From NCBI GenBank assembly GCA_016800925.1, contig JABCPU010000298.1:19792-83791 (forward strand): a stretch of 64,000 bases of DNA, given 5' to 3'. The stretch is from Suillus spraguei (lineage: Eukaryota > Basidiomycota > Agaricomycetes > Boletales > Suillaceae). The notes under the pieces are model-generated. The model worked only from the letters and a program-made list of their open reading frames with translations. It was not told the DNA's origin and did not search any database. Position numbers and translations under genes: made by a program. Shown in pieces: positions 55,391 through 64,000 of this stretch (positions within the stretch are counted from its first letter, which is position 1; every line of letters begins with the position of its first letter).

Positions 55391-57962
55391 CTATGCTACA
55401 CCAACTTTCATCCATCGGAACGTCTCATCTGACACATTCAACCTTTCTACCTGACCTCCAGTAAGACCATCAATCCATCTGCTGTTGTATAGGGCCTTGG
55501 GTAATCCAGTGACCGGGTTCCATACAGTCATCAAATTTCCCGATGCGCGTATCCTCTTCATTGGTTTGGAACCCTGGGGCGCGAAAATATCATTATCCAA
55601 GACCCTCTGATTATCGATGATATTCAGTTCTCGCTCTATCCTGCGATGCCATGCCATGTTCTTGACCTGGAGCACACATTCGACGTCGTTTTCGATATCA
55701 CTTTCTTCTGAACTCATACCCCCGTCTCCCAGCGTCTTGACTAGTTTTTGAAGCCACTGCCAAGCTGGTAGGTCGTCGTCCTCGCCATCTTTCTTCAGCT
55801 CAATAACTTGCTCCAGGACTTTTGCTTGCGGAGATATTTCTATAGACGCATTAGTATCCGAAGAGCCTTGAGATCATGCTGCAGACATACATTTCGCCGA
55901 CAAGTTGTTTGATGAACCGACTTCAGATTTTCACCTCTTTTTGCAATCAACCTCTCCTCCACTTCTTCCGCAGTCTCCAAGCAGCCCTTTGCTGTAACCT
56001 TTGGTTGGGCTGCTCTCCAGACCATCCGCGTCCGCTTGTAGCGTTCTTCGAGTATCGCCTTATAATAGGCATCCGACCTCCGGAACGGCCACTCCTCTTC
56101 TACACTCCTCTTTTTCAATTCTTCAAGGAGAATATTGAGAATTTTCACATTCCAGGGGGTGTTAAATCTGTGTTTGAGATCAAAGGCCAGATTCTGGGTG
56201 TTGGGGCCTGGGCCATCTTCGTACTTGTACGAGTACACATCTCCACGATCCGCCGGCTGGTGCACAATAAAATCTGCGTCTTGAGATATACTGAAGGTAT
56301 CTTTGAGGAGACGCCGGATTTCACCCTACTTCATGCTTAGCATCAGCATATACGTCAAAAATTCAACTCTCACAAGAAGGAAGTCTCTTTTGTGGCTCAA
56401 ATCTGCGGCCCTTTCTATCCTAATTTCATCATCCTGCTTCTTTTTCCTTCGAGGACTACGCTTTGTGGATGTCAAAATATCCTTATCAATGAGGATGCGT
56501 CTGAGTGCCGCCTCTATGCCTTTGGAGATCGTGTTTTCCATCGCAGACATAGGGTAGACGTCGTCAGGCTGAAATCACTGTGGCTCTTGCTCAATTGTTG
56601 ATGATCATTCTCAATGCGTTTCCATAGGCTCATCAGCATCCTGCTATGACGTGAGTTTAAAACGAGTTCCGACCACTTAGTACTTACCTCTACTACAGAT
56701 ACCAGATGCATCTTGCGTGTTGTTCCACGCACCTTCCTGATCTTTTTGATCGTCTCGAGGCACGGAGTCTTGAGCTGTGGTTTCTGGGGCATGTGGGGTG
56801 GCTGTTGAGCGTTCCTTCGGGTGGGGTCTGTGCCGATTTCCGTGGCCGCATGCTGTTGCCTACCGTGTCTTGCAAAGTGCTGCTCCATGTTAGCGAGCTC
56901 ATTCTCTTTTTCTACCCTCATTTTTTCTATTTCTAGTTGTAGCCTTCGCTCCATTTCGGCAAAAATGGCTCTCTCACGTTCTTCTAGCTGCTTGACATCA
57001 TTAGCGATTCCCGTGCTCAGTCATTCTTCCCCACCTCTTGATTTTTTCTTGTATCTAAATCTGCGTTGTGTCGTGCCAGTTCTTCAGCCAACTACTTGCC
57101 ATCATTAGTAATTCCTTGGTCAGTCATTCTTTCTCACCTCTCGGTCTTTTTTTGAACTTATTTTTGCTTCATGCTGTGCTAGTTCTTCAGCAACATTCTT
57201 CCTCAGCAGTGCTTGCTGCTGCTCTTGCCATGTGTGAATTTCCTATTCACTTGTAAGCATGCATCTGACTGAATGCATCTGTTGCACTTACTTGCTTTTC
57301 CCGCTCTCGCTCTCTCAGAGCCTTTTCCCATCGCTCGTTGAAATCGCGCGTGTGGCGCTCATGCTCTTCTTCTGCAAGATGTCATTGCTCCTCAATGTGG
57401 TCTTGAGCTTCTTGTGCATACCACTTCAGTTTCCTCTATAATGTTGTTAATATGTTCTTGTTGTTCATACACAGTCTGGTGAAGTACCTGCGAATAGTCG
57501 ACTTCCCTGAATGCGATGCTTCCCAGATATCTGGATGGGTATCATGAGTCATGGAAGCTGATTCGTACTATCTACATACCACTTCCTCTCTGGCCCTCTT
57601 TTCGAGTCGCGGTACACTGGTGGGAGGCTGACTGAGAACATCCATGAAGTCGCCAGGACCCTTATCATCATCTTCATCGTCACCAAATAAATCCGCGTCA
57701 TGAGACGTTTGTACGTCTTCTTGCTGAAACTCGGGATGCTGCATGTCGACGTCAATGTTATTGGCACTTAGAGCGGGAAATAATTCATCGTTAGTTTGCA
57801 AACATCATTCCTGGGTCTTTTTAAGTTTTGTGCATGCATTTTTGTCTTGATTCTTCTAGATGTCTTGTTGTATGAATGAACAACAGTTCCAACAGGTCCA
57901 GGCCCATCTCCATCGCTTTCAATTATCTTTTGCTCTATTGCTCTTACAATTACCTCGCACAA
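55391..57962 (-). pseudogene. Cassette gene 1: coiled-coil protein, multi-exon, unrecognised function
   Basis: Read leftwards from 57962. An N-terminal segment and an acidic block (FGDDEDDDKG) are followed by a long charged coiled coil (EEEHERHTRDFNERWEKALR, EERERAIFAEMERRLQLEIE). Then come a basic stretch (KRSPRRKKKQDDE), a helical region (NTPWNVKILNILLEELKKRS) and a C-terminal segment with GMSSEESD, FAPQGSKPMKRIRASG, GLPKALYNSRWIDGL and WMKVGVA, ending at 55391. The GMSSEES-GLPKALY combination is, from memory, characteristic of a large uncharacterised Agaricomycete protein family. Introns of about 45-60 nt are visible. A TGA in the coiled coil (IEEQ*HLAEEEHE, about 57385) suggests decay. 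The stop codon lies only 53 bp from the left inverted arm. Confidence 0.6.
57018..57225 (-). repeat. Tandem exon-intron duplication inside cassette gene 1
   Basis: Two units of about 103 bp each contain a short coiled-coil exon (VAEELAQHEAKISSKKDRE and LAEELARHNADLDTRKNQE) followed by an intron of about 45 nt (GTGAGAAAGAATGACTGA... and GTGGGGAAGAATGACTGA..., both with a CTAATGAT branch-like word before CAAG). Both introns are phase 0, so unit number can vary without frame loss. Confidence 0.7.
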
Positions 57963-58215
57963 TTAACAATTACCCTTGACAACTAGGATTATCATGGCAA
58001 TGCTTCGGTTTGGCTCCCCGCTATAATTTTTTTGGCTCCCCACTATTTTTTTCGTCAACTACATCCAAAACGATTATGGTTATTGTCTTTTGACTCAGCA
58101 CGTGAAGTTATTAAAAGACAGATCGCTGCTATAGCCTGCTTCCATCGCTCGCTTTCATCGCCCGCATTCATCGCCCACCTTTTAGATTATTGCTTGATCG
58201 AATTATAATCATCAG
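57963..58215. promoter_or_regulatory. Divergent intergenic region of the cassette
   Basis: About 250 bp between the start of cassette gene 1 (minus) and the ATG at 58216 (plus). AT-rich, with TTTTTTTGGCTCCCC-type repeats near 58028 and the words TTCATCGCCCGCATTCATCG near 58160. It probably holds both promoters. No TATA box stands out. Confidence 0.4.
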
Positions 58216-58680
58216 ATGGTAAACACTCGCACATTTATCCTTCCAACATCTGCTGTGAGTTATCGCTTACTACCTCACACCCTTTATTTACCTTCAAATC
58301 AGACCCCAGAGCTTCACCTGCGGTGCAGGCTATATTCAGCATCGTGGACCAGACCCTGTCAGGTCACTATGTTGACGCGTTGCTCTGGCCGCTCACACGC
58401 TGCTCAGCGTTTTCCTGTTCCAGAAAGCCTTCTTGAGGAGGCTGCAGTGCAGCCTTATGTTCACAACTGTTTCGTGAATGTGTGGGAAGGGAGATACATC
58501 CATCGATTCTGCATCTTCTTCAAGCGACATCTTCGTCTCCGAGCCAACATGCTTCTTAGTACGGGTGGTCGTAAGTTCCAAGGCGATGCAGTTGTTATGA
58601 GGGTTGGAGTCAACTATCCTCTGTTGTGAACATGCGAGGCAGAGATAATGCGCTTGCTGATTTTTTAATTCACCCAGTGA
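58216..58680 (+). CDS. Cassette gene 2: partial, unrecognised protein
   Basis: ATG at 58216 (MVNTRTFILPTSA), a probable 48 nt intron (GTGAGTTATC...AAATCAG), then a second exon with FPVPESLLEEAAVQPYVHNC, FHK/FKRHLRLRAN and KFQGDAVVMRVGV. After a frame slip it continues as VNMRGRDNALADFLIHP to about 58680, ending at a possible donor. The DAVVMRVG...VNMRGRDNALADFLI ending recalls a recurrent uncharacterised basidiomycete family, but no function is known to me. Short length suggests a first exon group or a decayed copy. Confidence 0.4.
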
Positions 58681-58849
58681 CTAAACTCAATGATCTATTG
58701 AGCCTACCATAACTATCTTTTCAGCTTTGCGCAAAGCATAAGTAGTCGTCCAAGAGCTAGGCTCCCACGCGATCTTACTCTTGTAAAACCCTTGAGGACT
58801 CGTGCCAATTGTCGGTCAGCTGCAAGGTGTAGAGTATAGTATAATTTGC

Positions 58850-60040
58850 ATTGTTACATACCAAATTTCTCAGCTGGACTGCAGATATACAAACAAGATC
58901 CGTTCTGATCTTGATGAAACATTCGAAAGCACCGCTTGAACTGATACTGACAGGTTCTGGGTAGCTTCGCAGACAACTTGCATGATGTAGTTTCGCTCTT
59001 CCTGATGCATGTAAAACTCGCGGTTACTAATCTTTCTACACCTGTTATTTTAAGCCAAGGATGCGCAAAACATCTCCGTTGCTTGGGCGTTTCTGGTATT
59101 CCATCCATCCTGTCTTGAACATGCTTGATTCTTGGAACACCAGCTTAATATAGAATGCATACAGCACGTAATAATGAAGGAGACATATAATGCAGTCGGG
59201 GTATCACTTCCTGGCCTTGCTCTTGCCTACAGCCATTTCTCCCTCCTTTCGTCTCGCGCGTCCAGACGTGTATTTCAGGCGTGTTATGATCAAATCGTTG
59301 ACTGGCCACAAGTTGGTATAATTGTCAAGGTCTGGGAAGTTGTCGAGCGCCTGAGATGATAAGTTTATTGACAATATCGAGACTCAGAGAAACTGTTCAC
59401 CTTGCCACGCAGACTTCCAATAGCACAGGACTTTGGGCAGACGCGCATTTTGTCGTGTCAAGGTGGTTGTCGATGAGACTATGCATAGACCTCTTAGGAA
59501 TTTGTCAGTTAATTTGCAATACCAAGGGTACAATGACAATTTGCAAACCTTGAATTTTGTGTATGACTTTGGATTCCAATCTAAAGCTTCACAAAGTGTG
59601 TAACCCCCACGCCCCGGATGCCCAGGTTCACTGGCAGGTTTAGGAATCTTTGAGTCTTCTGATAAACTCACGCTCGAAGTTGAGGAGTCGCTATCTGAGA
59701 AAGAATCCAAAGAGCCTGAGGAATCTGAGGGTGAAGGCATTCGAGAATGGGGGTGCATGGAATTGGAAGTGGCTTTCTTGGTGTATGGAGAGGAAGAGCG
59801 ATCAGAATGCTTGCGCATCTGCTTCGCAAGCTTGAATTCAGGGGCGGGTGTAGATGACGAAGCCTTTGCAGTGGGAATGATACTAGCTTGAGGAACTAGG
59901 ATTTCGTCGGCAATAAGTGTAGTCGGGCGACAATTGGCATTGCCAAACAGCTCTAGCTGGTCCGTGAGCATTGGGGGAAGAGGTGGTGGAGCCCCAGGCT
60001 CCGAGTCATAGAAAGGTGGAACAACTGTAGTACTGCGCAT
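58850..60040 (-). pseudogene. Cassette gene 3: Ser-rich protein with GEPGRPGRGGY-type motif, unrecognised
   Basis: Starts MRSTTVVPPFYDSEPGAPPP at 60040. A Ser-rich region (SDSSGSLDSFSDSDSSTSS) leads to KIPKPASEPGHPGRGGYTLC and ALDWNPKSYTKFK. After the next intron region the homology resumes as LDNFPDLDNYTNLWPVNDLI (about 59340-59280) and TSGRARRKEGE, and later GDVLRILG near 59060. The (P)GEPG(R/H)PGRGGY-LDxxxWxPKxY pattern is, from memory, a frequent Agaricomycete family of unknown role, possibly DNA-binding. Frame breaks after 59560 make it a pseudogene. Confidence 0.5.
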
Positions 60041-60383
60041 GATAGAGAAAGAACTGAGTAGCTACCTGGAACTTAAGGATGGTTCATGAGAGGTAAAGTA
60101 TTCAACAGATTACCATATTGAGTGAAAACAATAAGGGGCTTTGAAAATGGTAACCAAGATTAGCGCTTGTAAAGAATAAGAATAAGAATAATAGGGCTGC
60201 ATTAGCGTATCTCAAGAGAAGAATAAGAAGAATAGCACTACACAAATGGCGTCGACGATGAAGTTACCATGGAATCAAACAAATACAGAAACAAATACGG
60301 TAATGATACAAAAGTATTTGAAAACAAATGAGAAGTACAGATAAATACATTGTGAGCGGGCGACTACAGCGGATTATATCATA

Positions 60384-62143
60384 ATGTCTTTCCTTGCATT
60401 GTTCAACAAGTCAGCGCAGCCACTGCGTTACAAGCTGCTCGCTTGTTTAACTGCCTATAATGGCTCTATCCATGCACTTGCGATTTCTAATGATGGACAC
60501 CTGCTTGCATGCGTGGTAAGAAAGCAGAAACTCGGTCATAGACAGGGCTAACAAACAAACAGGTACCGGGAATCAAAATCTGGGATATCAAATCTCGAAA
60601 GAACTCACATCTTCGTCCAATCATCATGAATCAGGGGAACAGTCAGTTGCGCAATCTGGGCCATGACTACGAAAACTGCGGCAGAAACCCTCTGTTATGG
60701 AACAGGCCTGGGTTATATCGTATGTTTACAACGCAGTCTCACAGATGTAAGTGCCTAGGTTTGCTGTTCGACTGTCCATTGACGCCAACAGGAGAAATTC
60801 CAGAAATATGCGCCAGGAGACTGGGATCAGGATTTGAGATCACATGCTTGTCATGGCATTCAACTCCTCTGAAGGAAACCTGCGAATTGTAGTCGGACTA
60901 GAGACAAAATGGTTCAGGTTCTGATGCTCAACCAAGCTCGCAGCTCCAGCCCGTCTTCACAGTGCGACTTGAAAATACGGTGCCCAAGTCGGTAGCGTTC
61001 GCAGACAACCAGAGCATCTATGTGTTTGGGCTCTATGATGGCAACTTGTCAGTCCTTCCACTGCATACTTCATTGCCTGATGCTGAGAGCCGAACAGCAT
61101 GAAACTGAAGGATGAAGATGGCAACATAGTGCAAGAAATTAGCTGCAAATCAGTGATGTGAGGAACTACCGCTCTCGACCTGGGCGCGTTACTGACATAT
61201 TATATAGTGGTCATCTGCGGTGTACTCAATGGGGGCGTTTTCGTTGTAGATAATGCAACAGACGGTTTACATTATATCGCCTTGAAGGTGATGGTGAGCC
61301 TCTTCAAACATTTGCAACTGGTTTGCCAAGTGTATGGTCCCAAAGCAGTGGCATTTGGGGAAGAAGGCAAGGTAGTTGTGGGAGGAAGTGACCATGGGCT
61401 AGTATACATATTTGATCGGAAGACAGGGGAGACACTTGAAACCCTCCACCAACGGACACCGGCCTTGTGCAAACAATATCCATAAGTATTAAAACTAGTC
61501 AGAAAGAATGTCACTGAACTGGTTTAGGCACGCAATCTCAATGGCCGCTGCACAATTGCCAGCACTTCACCTGTGCTAGGGCGCAGGAAAACTACAATCA
61601 AGATATGGGCATACGACTACGCCGTGCCAAGGTATCCAAGGCGCCCTCAGGGGATTACTGGTCCCTGTCGCACATACTGGTGATGTTGACACGACTACTG
61701 GCACTGCTATCTATGAGCGTCTTCCTGCTGATAAATTATAGAGACAGCTTTTTGGTAAGTGGGCCAGTTGGTCAGCAGGGATCTAACTAACACACCTTCA
61801 GGATAGCACACTGAACCGTGTACATGGGTACATGACTTCGGCAACAATGATTAATGTGGCCGATGACTTTTCACAGCGTGTCCAAGCTGCCATGATATTT
61901 GACGAGTATGTAGATATCCAGAAGGACAAGGAAGGGCCGACTGAAGGATACGTCAAAATGACATTGTGATGCTCCGGGAATTAGCGGCAAAGATCCTGGA
62001 GCTAGCTCAAGAAGCGGACGGAGAGATCGACAAAGATGACCATAGGGGCAAGCGCGATACTGATTACCCGCAAGCAGCGAAAGGAGATGAAGAGGCGAAG
62101 GACCTATCTCCCATCGACCTATCTCCCGTCCAGTACATGTAGC
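60384..62143 (+). pseudogene. Cassette gene 4: WD40-like repeat protein, decayed
   Basis: ATG at 60384 (MSFLALFNKSAQPLRYKLLA). WD-like blades follow: YNGSIHALAISNDGHLLACV, an intron of about 47 nt, then GIKIWDIKSRK, TVSCAIWAM...ETLCYGTGLGYIVCL, EICARRLGSGFEITCLSWHS, FTVRLENTVPKSVAFADNQS, IYVFGLYDGNL, VAFGEEGKVVVGGSDHGLVY and IFDRKTGETLETLH. A C-terminal hydrophobic piece near 61670-61740 fits a membrane anchor. Several frame breaks (near 60640, 60780, 60900, 61100) argue for a pseudogene. It ends about 62 bp before the right inverted arm, mirroring gene 1. Confidence 0.65.
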
Positions 62144-62205
62144 AGCACATTGAACATAGACATAAGTTTTGCATTATGCCCTCCACCGCATTGGTAGATG
62201 GACTG

Positions 62206-63133
62206 AGTCAATTACCCCTCCACTGTATGTACAGTGGAGGGGATGACAGATCTTAATGGCTGGATCGTTTAATGGTTGGTCAATGGGGTTGGATTTTAAC
62301 AAACGACTTGGTTACCTGACGTAGAAGACGGGGCCAACGTGATCCAAGGGTCGCAATAAGTGAGAACGTTAGCCATTGCCCACTCCACTGTATGTACGGT
62401 GGAGGGGATGATGTGTGTTGGCTGGACATGTTGGTTGATTAATGGTTGGATCTGTCAACAAATGGGCTTACCTGACTAACGGGCCAGCGATCTAAAGGAT
62501 CACAGTAAGCAAGGCGGATGACCCAGAGTTGATGGCTTGATCATTCCGCGAAAAAGGATGGAGTTGGCGAGCTGGTGGGCTTGATCATTCAGCGAAAAAG
62601 GATGGAGTTGGCGAGGTGGTGGGTGGTAATGGGATAGGAGACACGACAGTACATACTGTCGTGCTCCGAAGATAGGAACAATGAACATGAACTCGATGAG
62701 CACGACAGTACATACTGTCATGCTTCAAGGATGGGGACGATGAAGTAGCTCGAGAGAGTCGACAGTACAAAGTTCAAACTGAGTCAATGTTATGTAACAA
62801 TTCCCTAATATGGGTGTTTGTGATTGTTGGGCACTTTCATCACCAAAAAGTTCTAAGTCCTGTGTTTGTGATTGTTGGGCGCTTTCGTCGCCAAAGTTCT
62901 AAGTCCTATGGAACTTAGTAACTATTACTCTAGGAGGTTCGACGTTTGTACTGTCGAGCCTCCCATTCTCCTTGTCGACAACGACCCTTCCTCACCTTCT
63001 TCCAGGGCATGACTGTATGTACAGTCGTGCCCGGTGTTCTCTACTTTCATCGCCACTGCCAACGTCCTATTATTAATAATAACTCTAAGTCAACATCCAT
63101 CACTTCCTGGTTCGACGTCCGTGGCAGCCCTTC
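62206..63133 (-). repeat. Right inverted arm of the cassette (928 bp)
   Basis: Inverted copy of 54420-55338. The inner edge is AGTCAATTACCCCTCCACTG and the outer edge GCAGCCCTTC. Differences include a roughly 60 bp segment near 62270-62380 that aligns poorly and a single instead of double outer dyad. Nothing coding. Confidence 0.9.
62214..63031. promoter_or_regulatory. Series of dyad sites, right arm
   Basis: Dyads at about 62215-62242 (CCCCTCCACTGTA, TG, TACAGTGGAGGGG: perfect 13 bp arms), 62382-62407, 62642-62663 (perfect 10 bp arms CACGACAGTA/TACTGTCGTG), 62701-62722, 62939-62959 and 63007-63031, with a half site near 62760. Confidence 0.75.
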
Positions 63134-64000
63134 ACGATATTGATCATGGGTTTGACACCCCTATTGCAGAAACAACTTGGGTAGAAGCTGCAGATCTATG
63201 AAGTGAGTCATCATGACGTCATTCTCCTCTTATTGATCATAGGTTTAACATCTTTTTGCTGGTCTTCCATGGGTTTGACATCCTTCCTCGTCGTGCTGCC
63301 CGGCATTCTCTGCCTCCATCACCATCGTCAATGTACCATCCATCACTCCCTAATATTAGCTGGTTGGAGACCAACTCCACTTCTCTTCAAGTTCTTTACC
63401 ACGTCTCAAGCCACATAGTAACAATTCTGTTGTTAATTTTAATTTTTAATTTTCTCCACTCATCCCAAGTCACAGTCCTGGCATTGTTCTGTTTTCCTCT
63501 GCTTGTCTCAATCCACACAGACCACCATCTCAATCCACACTCCCTTGTCTCAATCCACAGACCACCCACCCCTAGTATTGCTGCCACTGCCACTGATATG
63601 GTAATTGTTTGTTGAAACCCTGCTACGTCTATATTAGATGCACCCAACTTCTCGCATTTCGTTACTTCTTCCATCTAACGTAACAGTTTGTACTGTTGCA
63701 GTAGTAGTCTTGACTGTACTCTTTGTGTCTCTCGCCTCCATGAATAACAGATCTCCAATGTCATCGTCCGTGATGGGCAGGTTTATACCTCTTCACCGCA
63801 CACTCCCTTCCCAATGTCATACCTCACGAGCCTCCTTGGGATCCTCGCGAAGACTACGATAGTTCTCCACAATAGTAATATGCCACTCACTACTCGCTGG
63901 GCATACGGAGCTCGTCTGTGTTCCCCTTGTACCTTTGAAACCCTAGCTTTGATGGGCCATCTTTGGATGCCTCAACCACTCCAGTTTCCCTCCTCAACAG
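63134..64000. other. Right flank of the cassette, no recognised gene
   Basis: No family motif in any frame. One more dyad-like word, AACAGTTTGTACTGTT, at about 63680. A repeated word CTCAATCCACA occurs three times near 63508-63560. Confidence 0.45.

Noticed and set aside
63134..64000. A second transposase to the right of the cassette
   Set aside because: No Tnp2 motif in any frame, and no similarity to the sequence outside the left arm.

Overview
This window is a transposon-dominated stretch of a filamentous basidiomycete genome, most likely an Agaricomycete. The evidence is the set of families present: chromodomain Ty3/Gypsy elements, a Pif1-type Helitron, a Tnp2-type CMC (CACTA-like) transposase and polyporopepsin-like aspartic proteases. 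Host genes carry short introns of about 48-56 nt, and a mitochondrial-type isoleucyl-tRNA synthetase is split by introns. No tRNA, rRNA or bacterial-style operon was seen.

Layout. 1-2.3 kb: minus-strand remnant of one Gypsy lineage (gag to protease), cut by the window edge. 2.6-18.9 kb: two pieces of a second Gypsy lineage (here Gyp1) in opposite orientations. The plus-strand piece has been invaded in layers: a Helitron sits in its integrase region (7.86-15.76 kb), and the Helitron itself carries a 5'-truncated LINE (TSD CACCACCTGAAC) and a solo LTR (TSD GCCTT). 18.9-29.8 kb: almost gene-free. It holds dimeric satellites in two opposing orientations around a 1.2 kb inverted-repeat element, broken up by LTRs and GGCCCACC-type arrays. 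29.8-31.6 kb: a dead Ty1/Copia fragment. 32.0-41.8 kb: the main low-copy region, with a broken aspartic protease, an isoleucyl-tRNA synthetase that has lost its editing domain, and a second aspartic protease paralogue whose reading frame is intact but whose first catalytic Asp is Asn. 42.6-49.9 kb: a second, more complete Gyp1 copy (5' LTR, gag with a solo LTR inside, PR-RT-RNaseH-INT-chromodomain) lacking its 3' end. 50.6-54.1 kb: a Tnp2-type transposase on the minus strand. 54.4-63.1 kb: a cassette of about 8.7 kb bounded by two inverted arms of roughly 0.92 kb.

The most unusual structure is that last cassette. Each arm carries a series of short dyad sites with an invariant GTA-(TG/CA)-TAC core. 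Their outer arms differ from site to site but stay mutually complementary. Between the arms are four degenerate Agaricomycete-type genes (a coiled-coil protein, two unrecognised proteins, and a WD40-like protein), and the two outermost genes stop about 50-65 bp from the arms. It could be an undescribed large inverted-repeat element with cargo genes, or two opposed copies of a CMC element end. Both readings are given below.

All homology statements are from reading the translated sequence and remembered family features. No search was run. Most reading frames are decayed, and many nonsense codons look like C-to-T or G-to-A changes.
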